Part shown: positions 25,588 to 33,273 of the stretch, piece after piece
How the letters are laid out: every line of letters begins with the position of its first letter
How positions within the stretch are numbered: the first letter of the stretch is position 1
Assembly: GCF_002836355.1 (NCBI RefSeq)
Contig: NZ_PJCA01000027.1
Coordinates: 1-38,280, forward strand
Origin: Moritella sp. Urea-trap-13
GTDB taxonomy: Bacteria > Pseudomonadota > Gammaproteobacteria > Enterobacterales > Moritellaceae
Direction: 5' to 3'
DNA: 38,280 nucleotides
The notes under the pieces: model-generated
What the model saw: only the letters and a program-made list of their open reading frames with translations
The model's database searches: none
What the model was told of the DNA's origin: nothing
Position numbers and translations under genes: made by a program

Positions 25588-26133
25588 TTACTTACTCGCA
25601 AAGATTGGAATTTGCGTAGTTTGTTGTGCTAATGAAAACTCAATCAGTTCAAGCATTTTATCTTGGATCATCGGTAGGCTTCTCGCCTCTACAGCTGCCG
25701 CTAAAGGTTCATTAAGCGCAGTACTATAACTGCGGTAACCTTGCTTAACTGGAATTGACATAGACATAGGTATGCCTTGAGCAACACCACCACCAATTAA
25801 CTCGATTGCTTGCGCTGTGATTAACACTGTCTTAGGATCTCGAATTGGCTGAAAAATGATGCCATTTTCGTCTGAACGCAGCATTATGCCAGACAGATCT
25901 GGTCGCCAGCTCTCGTCTAGCTGCGCCATGAAGCGCCATGCACAATGCCAATCTTGGCATACTGAAGGTCTTTTGGCATAGATCTTACAACCGCCTTTTG
26001 CCATCAAATTTGAACAGACTTGCTCGGCAGGCTTTTTAAAATTGTCATCATCAATAAGAAGTACAACGCAGCAGGCGGTACATTCTCCACACTCTCGACT
26101 TGGAACTAAATGTGACTCGTTGTTTTCACTCAA
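25588..26133 (-). CDS. YkgJ-family cysteine-cluster protein
   Basis: This 181-aa cytoplasmic protein carries the YkgJ-type metal-binding cluster: Cys15, Cys18, Cys21 and Cys22 (ECGECTACC), then further cysteines in VCSNLM, GGCKIYAKRPSVCQDWHCAW. The family is thought to bind zinc or an iron-sulfur cluster and has no agreed reaction. The C-terminal half (about 75-181) lacks cysteines and has a mixed fold. It lies 81 nt upstream of ogt on the same strand, so cotranscription is possible but not certain. Confidence 0.8.
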   Translation of the reverse strand: MSENNESHLVPSRECGECTACCVVLLIDDDNFKKPAEQVCSNLMAKGGCKIYAKRPSVCQDWHCAWRFMAQLDESWRPDLSGIMLRSDENGIIFQPIRDPKTVLITAQAIELIGGGVAQGIPMSMSIPVKQGYRSYSTALNEPLAAAVEARSLPMIQDKMLELIEFSLAQQTTQIPIFASK

Positions 26134-26476
26134 TTATTTCACCTACACATTACAATTTAAAAATATAGCTTATCAGCACGCATAAAATAAGCACTGATAA
26201 CTTAACACTAAGTAATACTTTGACCGTCATACTCAAGTCTATACGTTTACCTAGTTAGGATGGACAAATTTAGCTGGATTATACAGATTTCAGGGCTGGG
26301 TGGTATAGCGAAAATTATATTTCACTTACCCTGATATGACAGTGTTAATGACTTTCTGGTTCTAGTTCATTGCAGTAGAGTAAATTTATAAATCCGTAAA
26401 ATTACCGTATTTCCAGTTCTCGTCAATCCTTATAATTTCTCAACACATAGATTTAATCTAATTTGAGAAACGGGCT
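26134..26476. other. Intergenic region, no gene seen
   Basis: These 343 nt separate divergent YkgJ-type and SDR genes. An inverted repeat, TTATCAG ... CTGATAA, lies near 26170-26200. It could be an operator or weak hairpin. No RNA or credible small frame was found. Confidence 0.4.
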
Positions 26477-27307
26477 ATGAAAAAAAATATACTTATCATT
26501 GGTGCCTCTTCAGGTATTGGTTACGATTTAGCTATTCAACTTCTGAACGGCAATCATCATGTTTATTGTGGCGCTCGTCGACTGCATAAATTAAACCATC
26601 TTGCCGCCCTTGGTGCGAAAGTGCATCAAGTCGATGTATGCTCAGAAAAAGATCTTGCCCACATCGTCGATGTAATGGCTAAAGAAGTCGGGCATATTGA
26701 TATTGTTTATGCCAACGCCGGATTTGCCATTGCCGGGCCAGTAGAAGAAACCAGTATCGATAAAGTGCATCAACAGTTTGATACCAATGTCTATGGTGCT
26801 GCAAGATTAGCGCGCGCTGTATTACCACACATGCGAGAGCAAGGCGCTGGTCGCATTGTGTTTACCACCTCGATTGCCAGTCGTGTTTCTACCAGTATGA
26901 ATGCTTGGTACTCAGCGAGTAAACACGCACTTAATGGCATGGTTAAAGGCTTAGCGCAGGAAGTAGAAGGCTTTAATATTCAAGTTGTCACGGTTGAACC
27001 TGGCTGTGTGCAAACAGAATTTGATGCTATTCAATTAGCAGATATGAAAAAAACCAATCAATTAGCCTGTTATAAAGAGGTGGTGCATAAATCCCATGAT
27101 TTTTTAGACAATGCTTATCAGTCTGGTTCGGACACCACCTCAACGGTTAATACCTTGATAAAAGCAGGCTTTAGCAAATCACCTAACCTCAGTTATCAAA
27201 GCACACTTGATGCGAAATTAATGTTTTGGGCGCAGCGTATTTTTGGCGAAAAATTAATTGGTAAACTGTTTGTTTTCTTGATTAAAAAAACCAAAGTGAA
27301 TCCGTAA
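26477..27307 (+). CDS. Short-chain dehydrogenase/reductase
   Basis: This 276-aa classical SDR oxidoreductase has the nucleotide motif IIGASSGIG (residues 7-15), the structural NAG (80-82), and the catalytic serine in TTSIASR (Ser132) with Tyr145 and Lys149 in WYSASKHA. An acidic residue after the second strand is missing (CGARRLHKL has two arginines there), which favours NADPH over NADH. Substrate is unknown. The ATG follows AGAAACGGGCT, a weak ribosome binding site. A FadL-like channel gene follows 76 nt later, hinting at metabolism of a hydrophobic compound, although cotranscription is not proven. Confidence 0.87.
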   Translation: MKKNILIIGASSGIGYDLAIQLLNGNHHVYCGARRLHKLNHLAALGAKVHQVDVCSEKDLAHIVDVMAKEVGHIDIVYANAGFAIAGPVEETSIDKVHQQFDTNVYGAARLARAVLPHMREQGAGRIVFTTSIASRVSTSMNAWYSASKHALNGMVKGLAQEVEGFNIQVVTVEPGCVQTEFDAIQLADMKKTNQLACYKEVVHKSHDFLDNAYQSGSDTTSTVNTLIKAGFSKSPNLSYQSTLDAKLMFWAQRIFGEKLIGKLFVFLIKKTKVNP

Positions 27308-27383
27308 TATTACTGATTTTTTCACGATGCTTTCTATCTATCATGTTCGTAGATTTTAATGACCAATATTGATGGATATTCTG

Positions 27384-28610
27384 ATGAAAAAAACACTATT
27401 AGCATTATTGATTTGCTCGACATACGCCAATGCCAGTGGACTGCTGTTACAAGAAGCTGTTGTTGCTAACGCAGGTACAACAGGTGCCGGTGATGGTGTA
27501 TATACCGAAACCGCGACAGCATCTTGGACTAACCCGGCGACGATGACGCACATGGGGGAACAGAAAACCACGGTTAATATGATGGTGCTAGATCTGCAGA
27601 TGGATTATACCGATATTGATACAAATTCAGGTGCTGAAGGTGCTAGATATACAGGTGATGGTGATGCAGAAACTGTGATGCCTTCGATTGGTATATTTCA
27701 TGTAATGCAAGTGAGTGAGGATATCCATTTAGGTGTTAACTTTGGTGCGGTTGGTGGCTCGTCCGTTGATTACGGCACTAATTGGGATGCTGGTAATCAT
27801 TTAGATACAGCGGTAATGAAGGCTGTGCAGCTAAACCCAACGATGAGTTATAAAATTGATCATAACTGGTCGGTTGGGATTGGGGCGCAAATCAACTACG
27901 GCATTATCGAAGTGAGTACGGCGGGTTTTGATACTGAAGCCGGTACTGACTGGGCATTTGGCTACAATGCGGGCGCCATGTATAAAGCTGAAAAATGGGC
28001 TGTTGGTTTAAGTTACCGTTCAAAAATAGAATTTGAGTTTGATGATATTAATGCGGATGTAATCGCTCCAAATCTTGGTTCAGGTCCTGCCAATCCAAGT
28101 ATATTGCCACTCCCATCATCTTTTACCGTCGGCACTGAGTTACTTGCCCCCGCAATCATCGATTTAAGTGGGAGTTATGATGTTAATGGGCAACTAACGT
28201 TACTTTCTTCAGTGCAGTTCCATCAATGGAGTGACTTTAGCGGTACGCCTGTTTACAACGATACTCTAGAGAGCTATGACGTAGATCTTGAGATTGATCG
28301 TGACTGGGATGATGTATGGAAATTTGCAGTCGGGGCAGACTACCAATTAAATGCTGAATGGGCATTAAAGGCAGGCTTTTCTTATGAAACATCACCGCAA
28401 GATGATCCAGCTAAACAGTGGGTTGATCTACCTGTCGGTGAACAGTACCGCTACTCTATTGGTGCTACCACGTATTGGGATGATACCCGCATTGATATGT
28501 TCTATGAATATGCTGATTTAGGTTCAGTTGATATTGATAGAAGTAAAGCAAACGTGAGCGGTACATTTGACGGTAAGATCCACTTTATCGGAGTCAATGT
28601 AACATTCTAA
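27384..28610 (+). CDS. FadL/TodX-family outer-membrane channel
   Basis: This 408-aa precursor has a signal peptide (MKKTLLALLICSTYANA), then a FadL-type N-terminal hatch: GLLLQEAVVANAGTTGAGDG and ASWTNPATMTHMG, equivalent to the family's NPAG segment. The rest alternates as a 14-strand barrel (VGIGAQINYGIIEV; WAVGLSYRSKIEFEF; WALKAGFSYETSP) and ends in a terminal phenylalanine (HFIGVNVTF), the outer-membrane assembly signal. Family members pass long-chain fatty acids or hydrocarbons. I chose the ATG at 27384. TTG 27369 and ATG 27372 are in frame. It is followed 52 nt later by a small membrane protein gene. Confidence 0.87.
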   Translation: MKKTLLALLICSTYANASGLLLQEAVVANAGTTGAGDGVYTETATASWTNPATMTHMGEQKTTVNMMVLDLQMDYTDIDTNSGAEGARYTGDGDAETVMPSIGIFHVMQVSEDIHLGVNFGAVGGSSVDYGTNWDAGNHLDTAVMKAVQLNPTMSYKIDHNWSVGIGAQINYGIIEVSTAGFDTEAGTDWAFGYNAGAMYKAEKWAVGLSYRSKIEFEFDDINADVIAPNLGSGPANPSILPLPSSFTVGTELLAPAIIDLSGSYDVNGQLTLLSSVQFHQWSDFSGTPVYNDTLESYDVDLEIDRDWDDVWKFAVGADYQLNAEWALKAGFSYETSPQDDPAKQWVDLPVGEQYRYSIGATTYWDDTRIDMFYEYADLGSVDIDRSKANVSGTFDGKIHFIGVNVTF

Positions 28611-28662
28611 ATGCTTCGCCATGTAGCACTATTATGTAAGTAATCTCATATAGGAATAGACT

Positions 28663-29067
28663 ATGTTTTTTACACGCCATTTAAAGCCGTTTCTTGTTAT
28701 CGGCGGTTTAATAACTATGTTCGCGGGTATCTATGCGATCAATCCTGAATTAGCGTTGCGTGAAATGAATAACCTGCCATATGACGCTAACTATGTGTTC
28801 TTATTTAGACATTGGGGCATCATGGTCGGTTTAATGGGGTTTTTTATCACCCTGTCTGCATTTATTGTAGAGTGGCGTGGTTTGATAATACTTTATTCGT
28901 TTATTGAAAAATTATTCATGGTGTATTTATTTATGTCGAATTTTTTCAATCCAGAAACGGCGCATTTGAACGTAGACTTCATTCCTTTTGCGATCACGGA
29001 TGTGACTATTTGTGTTTATACGATAGGTTATTGGTATGAGCAATATCGTCATAAACAGAAACTGTAA
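28663..29067 (+). CDS. Small inner-membrane protein, 134 aa
   Basis: This 134-aa protein has four hydrophobic segments: FLVIGGLITMFAGIYAI, HWGIMVGLMGFFITLSAFIV, LIILYSFIEKLFMVYLF and FAITDVTICVYTIGYW. I cannot name the family. AGGAATAGACT precedes the ATG. Its position 52 nt after the FadL-like gene suggests a shared transcript. It is the last gene before the tRNA-Ser integration site. Confidence 0.65.
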   Translation: MFFTRHLKPFLVIGGLITMFAGIYAINPELALREMNNLPYDANYVFLFRHWGIMVGLMGFFITLSAFIVEWRGLIILYSFIEKLFMVYLFMSNFFNPETAHLNVDFIPFAITDVTICVYTIGYWYEQYRHKQKL

Positions 29068-29148
29068 TTGATGATGAAATAGGTGGGGAATACAGATGTG
29101 AGTTGGTGTCTTTTTTATTTGGGACACTTACTCACGAATTTCAGGCAC

Positions 29149-29170
29149 AAAAAAAGATGCATAAGCATCT
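29149..29170 (-). terminator. Native terminator of the tRNA-Ser transcript, now displaced
   Basis: Read on the minus strand, AGATGC-TTAT-GCATCT is followed by seven T. It begins 14 nt after the CCA end of the duplicated tRNA-Ser 3' fragment (29182-29213). It therefore most likely terminated the tRNA before the island separated the two. Now only a 32-nt tRNA fragment lies upstream of it. Confidence 0.75.
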
Positions 29171-29181
29171 CTAAGTAGTTT

Positions 29182-29213
29182 AATGGCGGTGACGGAGAGA
29201 TTCGAACTCTCGA
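29182..29213 (-). repeat. Left attachment repeat (tRNA-Ser 3' fragment)
   Basis: A 32-bp identical copy of 35080-35111 covers the T-arm, 3' acceptor strand and CCA of tRNA-Ser on the minus strand. It is the distal att site. It is the host-derived end in the standard model, because the likely native terminator follows it. Confidence 0.9.
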
Positions 29214-29274
29214 TTCAACTATTATCTACTTTAGATGTTGTAAAACAAAGGCTTATGGATTTTCTTCTATTTGC

Positions 29275-29296
29275 TTTGTACCACTTCTTTGTACCA
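29275..29296. repeat. Left arm-type repeat of the integrase
   Basis: Two copies of TTTGTACCA spaced 13 nt apart start-to-start form a 22-bp block that recurs with one mismatch at 34945-34966 in the same orientation. It lies 62 nt inside the left att repeat. This is the pattern expected for accessory binding sites of a tyrosine integrase flanking attP. Confidence 0.65.
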
Positions 29297-29497
29297 GCTG
29301 AGTAAGTGTTATTCTGATGTATTTGTACTCGATAGTCAATGTCGACATAGCTATCGACATACCATACCCAATGGTTTGGACTAGGGTGTTTATTTCAAAG
29401 CTGTCAAATCCCGTTTAAATACAATGCAATATCTTCCATGGCAATATTTCGACAGGGGTGACAGGGCTATAGTGAGTTATTTTCTTATATAGCCGGC

Positions 29498-30874
29498 TTA
29501 ACAGGTATATTCAGAAGCTAGCTCACTTATCGCATCTTCTGTACTTACCCTCGGATCAACTCGATGACCAGCTTCAGCCATTAGTTTATCATAAGCAGCC
29601 CTACCTTTTAGCCCATTGAGAAAGTACCCCGATACTTTCTTTCCGTTAGCACCTTGTGGACGGCTTTTATGGTATCCAGCAGCCTCAAGTTTGTACTTGA
29701 AGTTATCAGTCATAGATAGCTGGTGGAATAAGAATTCATCCTCAAAACGATTCGTTTGAACACAATTATTCCAGCTATCTTCAGTAATGCATTGCTTGCC
29801 TGATGTCAGGTACTGCTGAATTATGGCGTCCACTGGATCAAGGCACATGTTGAGATAATCACGCTTTGCTTCAGTTAGTGGGCAGACATGTGGACTCCAT
29901 TCCGAAATATCGTATTCATCTAGAAAAGCGAATACAAGTTCCCAGTGTACGTTGAACCAGTCGATAAATTCAGCCACGAACTTTTGAGTTTCAGCTTTAT
30001 TTTCTTCGTGAGTAACGTACTGCATCACGTATATTCGTCTATCTTCTTGTTCGATGTTAAATGCTCTACCTTCAGTGTTGTCAGCAAACATGAAACGACT
30101 GAATATCTCTTGTTTGTAAGGACGGATATGCTTAGGGTTAACGAGTAATTCTTTGGTTGTGAGCAAGCTTTTCAGTTCCAAATAAACATTCATACCTTTA
30201 GCTTTACTTTCATCTACGAAAACAAGCAAGTTACTAGCTGCACTTTCACTGTGTGAACCTCGTATTTCTTTAAGACTGGTTGTCACAGTTTGCTTGCAGA
30301 GTAACTTGTCGATAACCACTTCGACGAGTACGTTCTTACCTATACCATGTTCAGTTCTGAATAACGGGTGAACGCTTGGTCGTTCACTTGGCTTTTGCAG
30401 CATGTGAGCGATCCAGCAAAGTAACCATTCGAGATCGTCACTATTTGATACAAGGCGATTGCAGAACTCAAGAAAGGGTCTTAACGCTCTCTTTCGTGAT
30501 TTTGGATCACTAGGTAGCAGTGTGCTATCTGTATCCCAGTAGCCGTGTTCTTCTTCAAAATCGAGCTCATGTGATTTGAATGTATTGATGAAGGTGCAAT
30601 TGTTCTTTACCACAAACTCAGGTAGCTCAGGAGCAAAGCGTTTACCTGATACAATTGGTATACGCTTCTCTAACGGGGTTAGAGCCGTTTTTTTGTCAAT
30701 GCCAACTTTGCTTGCTCGAATTAGCATATTGCCGATGCTGCTTGTTACATCTGTGAAGCGATTCCATAGATGCGGTTGAGGTTTATCATCTTCATACCAG
30801 CACCAGCCGTTAAGAATTAATTCATCAGTCCATTGTTCTACTGTTTGTGATTCGGGTTGAGTCCATTCGTTCAT
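29498..30874 (-). CDS. DUF5906/SF3-type replication helicase
   Basis: This 458-aa protein has a P-loop in FRTEHGIGKNVLVE (Walker A, about 174-181) and a Walker B-like LLVFVDESK (about 216-224), in the arrangement of DUF5906 and phage P4-type primase-helicases. The N-terminal primase part of the P4 protein is missing, so this would unwind or load rather than prime. It probably drives replication of the excised element. The ribosome binding site GGAAAGG lies 6 nt before the ATG. The start lies inside the preceding 59-aa gene, and the three minus-strand genes (HTH, RHH-like, helicase) form an operon. Confidence 0.8.
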   Translation of the reverse strand: MNEWTQPESQTVEQWTDELILNGWCWYEDDKPQPHLWNRFTDVTSSIGNMLIRASKVGIDKKTALTPLEKRIPIVSGKRFAPELPEFVVKNNCTFINTFKSHELDFEEEHGYWDTDSTLLPSDPKSRKRALRPFLEFCNRLVSNSDDLEWLLCWIAHMLQKPSERPSVHPLFRTEHGIGKNVLVEVVIDKLLCKQTVTTSLKEIRGSHSESAASNLLVFVDESKAKGMNVYLELKSLLTTKELLVNPKHIRPYKQEIFSRFMFADNTEGRAFNIEQEDRRIYVMQYVTHEENKAETQKFVAEFIDWFNVHWELVFAFLDEYDISEWSPHVCPLTEAKRDYLNMCLDPVDAIIQQYLTSGKQCITEDSWNNCVQTNRFEDEFLFHQLSMTDNFKYKLEAAGYHKSRPQGANGKKVSGYFLNGLKGRAAYDKLMAEAGHRVDPRVSTEDAISELASEYTC

Positions 30875-31004
30875 GTGTTGCCTTTCCTTGTTGGATAGTA
30901 TTTTGTTCTAGTATTAGATTGATATAGCTTGCCAGTGCCATACCTGCATTGTTTGCGTTATCAAGCAGTTGTTCGTACGTTGCTTTTTTAAGTTTTAGGT
31001 ACAT
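30825..31004 (-). CDS. Small ribbon-helix-helix-like protein, 59 aa
   Basis: ATG at 31004 opens a 59-codon frame ending at TGA 30827-30825. The N-terminus MYLKLKKATYEQLLDNANNA followed by GMALASYINLILEQ has one basic strand and two helices, the pattern of MobC/CopG ribbon-helix-helix DNA-binding proteins. The last 19 residues (HERMDSTRITNSRTMD) are polar and overlap the helicase start in another frame by 50 nt. The ATG is 5 nt after the stop of the HTH gene, with no clear ribosome binding site, so translation is probably coupled. A role in copy control or excision is inferred. Confidence 0.55.
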   Translation of the reverse strand: MYLKLKKATYEQLLDNANNAGMALASYINLILEQNTIQQGKATHERMDSTRITNSRTMD

Positions 31005-31009
31005 AACAT

Positions 31010-31156
31010 CTACTTAACCCCCTCTTGCCTTAGCACCTTACCTACAGTATTTCGGTGGCATCCAACTTGTTCAGCGATCGCTGTGTGGGCTAGGTTCTCA
31101 TCTCGAAGCTCGATTATTTTTTTTCGTTTAGTTCTAGTTATGCGGTTTGTCAGCAT
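31010..31156 (-). CDS. Small helix-turn-helix protein, 48 aa
   Basis: ATG at 31156, with a strong GGAGG 5 nt upstream, begins a 48-codon frame. Nearly the whole protein is one basic helix-turn-helix (KKIIELRDENLAHTAIAEQV, then GCHRNTVGKVLRQEG), much like the C-terminal domain of resolvases or sigma-region-4 folds. It has no catalytic part. It is the first gene of the HTH/RHH-like/helicase operon, so it may be an autoregulator or replication-origin-binding protein, analogous in place to AlpA-like proteins of satellites. Confidence 0.7.
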   Translation of the reverse strand: MLTNRITRTKRKKIIELRDENLAHTAIAEQVGCHRNTVGKVLRQEGVK

Positions 31157-31395
31157 GAATCCTCCGTGTTTCTGTTGATGACACTTATATTTTAATCGTT
31201 TTGAACAGGTGTGAACGCTAAAGACCGTTTGCGCACACTTAATTCAATATCTGATCATCATTTCGTTATAAGTAAGGTAACGATAACTAACGGTGGAGTA
31301 GGCTGACTTAATAGGTAAACCACCAGCGTTTGGTAGTGACTTGGGGTTTAAAAATGATGAATTAACACGTGATAGAACTAATTGCGTCATCGTGC

Positions 31396-31476
31396 TTATA
31401 AGCCTATCTGAGGCGTTATTAACACAAGCCTTATTAAGGGTTATTTAGTTCGGAATAATGGCTTGTAGGCTCTTAT
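31396..31476. repeat. Long imperfect inverted repeat
   Basis: TATAAGCCTA near the left end pairs with TAGGCTCTTATA at the right end (two-base bulge). Inside these, ACAAGCCTTATT pairs with AATAATGGCTTGT with small bulges. The folded arm would span about 80 nt. It could be a replication-origin cruciform, a structured RNA or binding sites for the resolvase or HTH protein. Confidence 0.45.
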
Positions 31477-31593
31477 AGAGACCTAAATGTGAGCTGCAGG
31501 TATATCAGATACCGTACATATCAGCATGCAAGTTTAGACCTCAACACACTAAAAAAGTTCAATTCACACTTACTTTAGACAAGGGTTAACCTA

Positions 31594-31701
31594 ATGAAAT
31601 TTAACAAACTGTATATCGATATTCTGAAATCAGTTGCTATTACAATACTGATTAAACTACTTGAGTATTTACGACCTAATAATGATTTCTCATATCAGTA
31701 A
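31594..31701 (+). CDS. Possible 35-aa peptide
   Basis: ATG 31594 (preceded by AAGGGTTAACCTA) opens a 35-codon frame reading MKFNKLYIDILKSVAITILI followed by a polar tail that starts KLLEYLRPNN. A single hydrophobic helix with a basic start suggests a small membrane peptide, such as a toxin-like peptide, but no antitoxin or family match is visible. It ends 56 nt before the resolvase start on the same strand. It may be chance. Confidence 0.3.
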   Translation: MKFNKLYIDILKSVAITILIKLLEYLRPNNDFSYQ

Positions 31702-31757
31702 CTAACCATACTCTGTGCGCAGTGGCGTACAGGGTTATCAAATTCAAGGAACAAATA

Positions 31758-32291
31758 ATGGCAGTAGTCGGGTATGCAAGGGTAAGTACGGCAGGACAGA
31801 GCTTAGACGTTCAATTACAAGCGTTAGCAGGTTGTGATGTGGTGTTTCAGGAGAAAGATAGCGGTGCAAAGACTGAGCGTGAAGAGTTAAAGCGGATGTT
31901 GGAATATGTACGTGAGAATGATGTGGTCAAGGTAACTAAGTTATGTCGCCTTGCTCGTAATACAAAGCATCTATTGGAAATAGTAGAGTTGCTAGACGAG
32001 AAGAAGGTGTCATTACAGGTATTGAATCTAGGTATTGATACAGCTAGTCCAACAGGTCGCCTTATGGTTACGCTAATCGGAGCTATAGCTACGTTTGAAC
32101 GGCAGCTGTTACTTGAGCGACAGGCGGAAGGTATCAGGTTGGCTAAACAGAAGGGGAAGTACAAAGGGCGCAAACCCACAGCCAGAGCTAAACAGGTACA
32201 GGTTTCTGAGCTTCTGGCTGGTGGAATGAGTAAATCACAAGTCGCGAAAGAACTTGGTATAAGCCTTTCAAGTATCTATCGAGTAATATAA
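31758..32291 (+). CDS. Serine recombinase (resolvase/invertase family)
   Basis: This 177-aa small serine recombinase has the nucleophile Ser10 in VGYARVSTAGQ. Arg/Asp residues of the active site are in DSGAKTEREELKRML and KLCRLARNT, and the dimer helix is in GRLMVTLIGAIATFERQLLLER. A C-terminal helix-turn-helix completes it (SELLAGGMSKSQVAKELGIS). It is complete by family length (about 180). AAGGA lies 7 nt before the ATG at 31758. It may resolve dimers of the excised element, act as an invertase, or be an added transposon-type gene. No inverted repeats or cointegrate site could be pinned nearby. Confidence 0.9.
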   Translation: MAVVGYARVSTAGQSLDVQLQALAGCDVVFQEKDSGAKTEREELKRMLEYVRENDVVKVTKLCRLARNTKHLLEIVELLDEKKVSLQVLNLGIDTASPTGRLMVTLIGAIATFERQLLLERQAEGIRLAKQKGKYKGRKPTARAKQVQVSELLAGGMSKSQVAKELGISLSSIYRVI

Positions 32292-32293
32292 AA

Positions 32294-33160
32294 TTAGCTT
32301 TTTATACTGTAATTATGACACATATACTCTAGTAAATATTTAGGAAAATTCAATTGATAAGTGTCAGCATTGATAATTATTGACGGTACCCAGTTAGGGC
32401 ATTTATATTGCTGAATAGCTATATTTTCAAAGGCTTTTTCAGCAATTTTTCTCATCTCTTTATCTTTCGGGTGCATGTTTACACCGTTATGCTCAAAGCG
32501 ACTTTTATTTAAGTTCTGAGTAGGAAAAATATCACCAATATAAATATAGTGAGCATTATTTGCTTTACATGTTCTTTCAATTACTTGGTCTACATGAGAT
32601 TTGCCCCAGTAAGTAGATAAACAAAAAACTTCGAGTTGTGGGTGAGATAAAAAAACATTATTAAATAGGCCTAGTAATGATTTTTCTAGCTCTTTTGTTT
32701 TATCAATTGCATCTGGTACATTATCACCCAATTGAATGATAATAGTTTTTGTCTGAGGACCAACTTCTTTGTTTAGTTCCTTGCTAAATCGTTGGAGTGG
32801 TGCTGAATTAATCTCTAAAGGGTATAAATTTCTTACATAAGCGTTATCACTAGGGATGTTTAGTAGCTTTAGTAATTGATGAGAATAGTCATTACTTCTA
32901 GCTGATGCTGCCATCCCGTAATCACCAAACCATTCTACTTTATTGGACGGATCATGATGGGTTAAACTATTTCCTAGTATCAAAATATCAGAATTTTCAT
33001 TAACAGTTTCTGGTGCTGCAAAACTCGGTAGGGATTTTCTTCCTAAAGAATCTACGTAGCCAGCTTTATCTTGGTTCGCATAGGTATGCGGAATCAAGCT
33101 AAAAAAAATAAGTAGAGTTAGAATAGGTTTCATAGGTTTCATAGGTTTCATAGGTTTCAT
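32294..33160 (-). CDS. Secreted SGNH/GDSL-type hydrolase
   Basis: This 288-aa protein has an unusual start MKPMKPMKPMKP, encoded by four 9-bp repeats, then a hydrophobic signal segment (ILTLLIFFSLIPHTYA). SGNH block I is ILILGNSLTHHDP, with the likely nucleophile Ser65. WFGDYGMAASARSNDYSH follows, as in a known SGNH subgroup. The block III-like QLGDN and a C-terminal His in GVNMHPKDKEM complete the active site. It is probably a periplasmic or exported esterase or deacetylase acting on glycans, judging by family. It is very AT-rich and carried as cargo between integrase and resolvase. A TATAAT (33170-33175) just upstream suggests an almost leaderless mRNA. Confidence 0.75.
   Translation of the reverse strand: MKPMKPMKPMKPILTLLIFFSLIPHTYANQDKAGYVDSLGRKSLPSFAAPETVNENSDILILGNSLTHHDPSNKVEWFGDYGMAASARSNDYSHQLLKLLNIPSDNAYVRNLYPLEINSAPLQRFSKELNKEVGPQTKTIIIQLGDNVPDAIDKTKELEKSLLGLFNNVFLSHPQLEVFCLSTYWGKSHVDQVIERTCKANNAHYIYIGDIFPTQNLNKSRFEHNGVNMHPKDKEMRKIAEKAFENIAIQQYKCPNWVPSIIINADTYQLNFPKYLLEYMCHNYSIKS
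33125..33160 (-). repeat. (ATGAAACCT)4 tandem repeat at a start codon
   Basis: Four identical 9-bp units encode four Met-Lys-Pro triplets at the start of the SGNH hydrolase. Each unit supplies an in-frame ATG (33160, 33151, 33142, 33133). Slippage by a unit keeps the frame, so only the number of start codons and signal-peptide N-region length would vary. Confidence 0.9.
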
Positions 33161-33169
33161 TATCAATAC

Positions 33170-33175
33170 ATTATA
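33170..33175 (-). promoter_or_regulatory. Candidate -10 element of the SGNH hydrolase gene
   Basis: The minus strand reads TATAAT nine bases before the first ATG of the hydrolase and just after a terminator that isolates it from integrase transcripts. No convincing -35 is present. If used, transcription would start within a few bases of the start codon. Confidence 0.4.
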
Positions 33176-33192
33176 CCCTTGTGACAAACTAA

Positions 33193-33228
33193 AAAACCAC
33201 CGTAAAGTCTTTCTTTAGGGTGGTTTTA
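33193..33228. terminator. Bidirectional terminator between integrase and hydrolase
   Basis: AAACCACC and GGTGGTTT form the outer stem and TAAAG/CTTTA the inner one, separated by a G-G mismatch. A runs on one side and T runs on the other. It ends the integrase transcript (minus strand), so the downstream hydrolase needs its own promoter. Confidence 0.8.
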
Positions 33229-33273
33229 TCTATTCTGACACTATTTTTTCATTGGGTAGATCCTAATGACACA

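Larger units (their letters stand above)
31157..31757. other. 600-nt control region of the element
   Basis: This region lies between the divergent helicase operon and resolvase gene. It must hold both promoters and is the natural place for a replication origin. It contains a long imperfect hairpin at 31396-31476 and a possible 35-codon frame at 31594-31701, both listed separately. Otherwise no recognised RNA or repeat was found. Confidence 0.45.
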
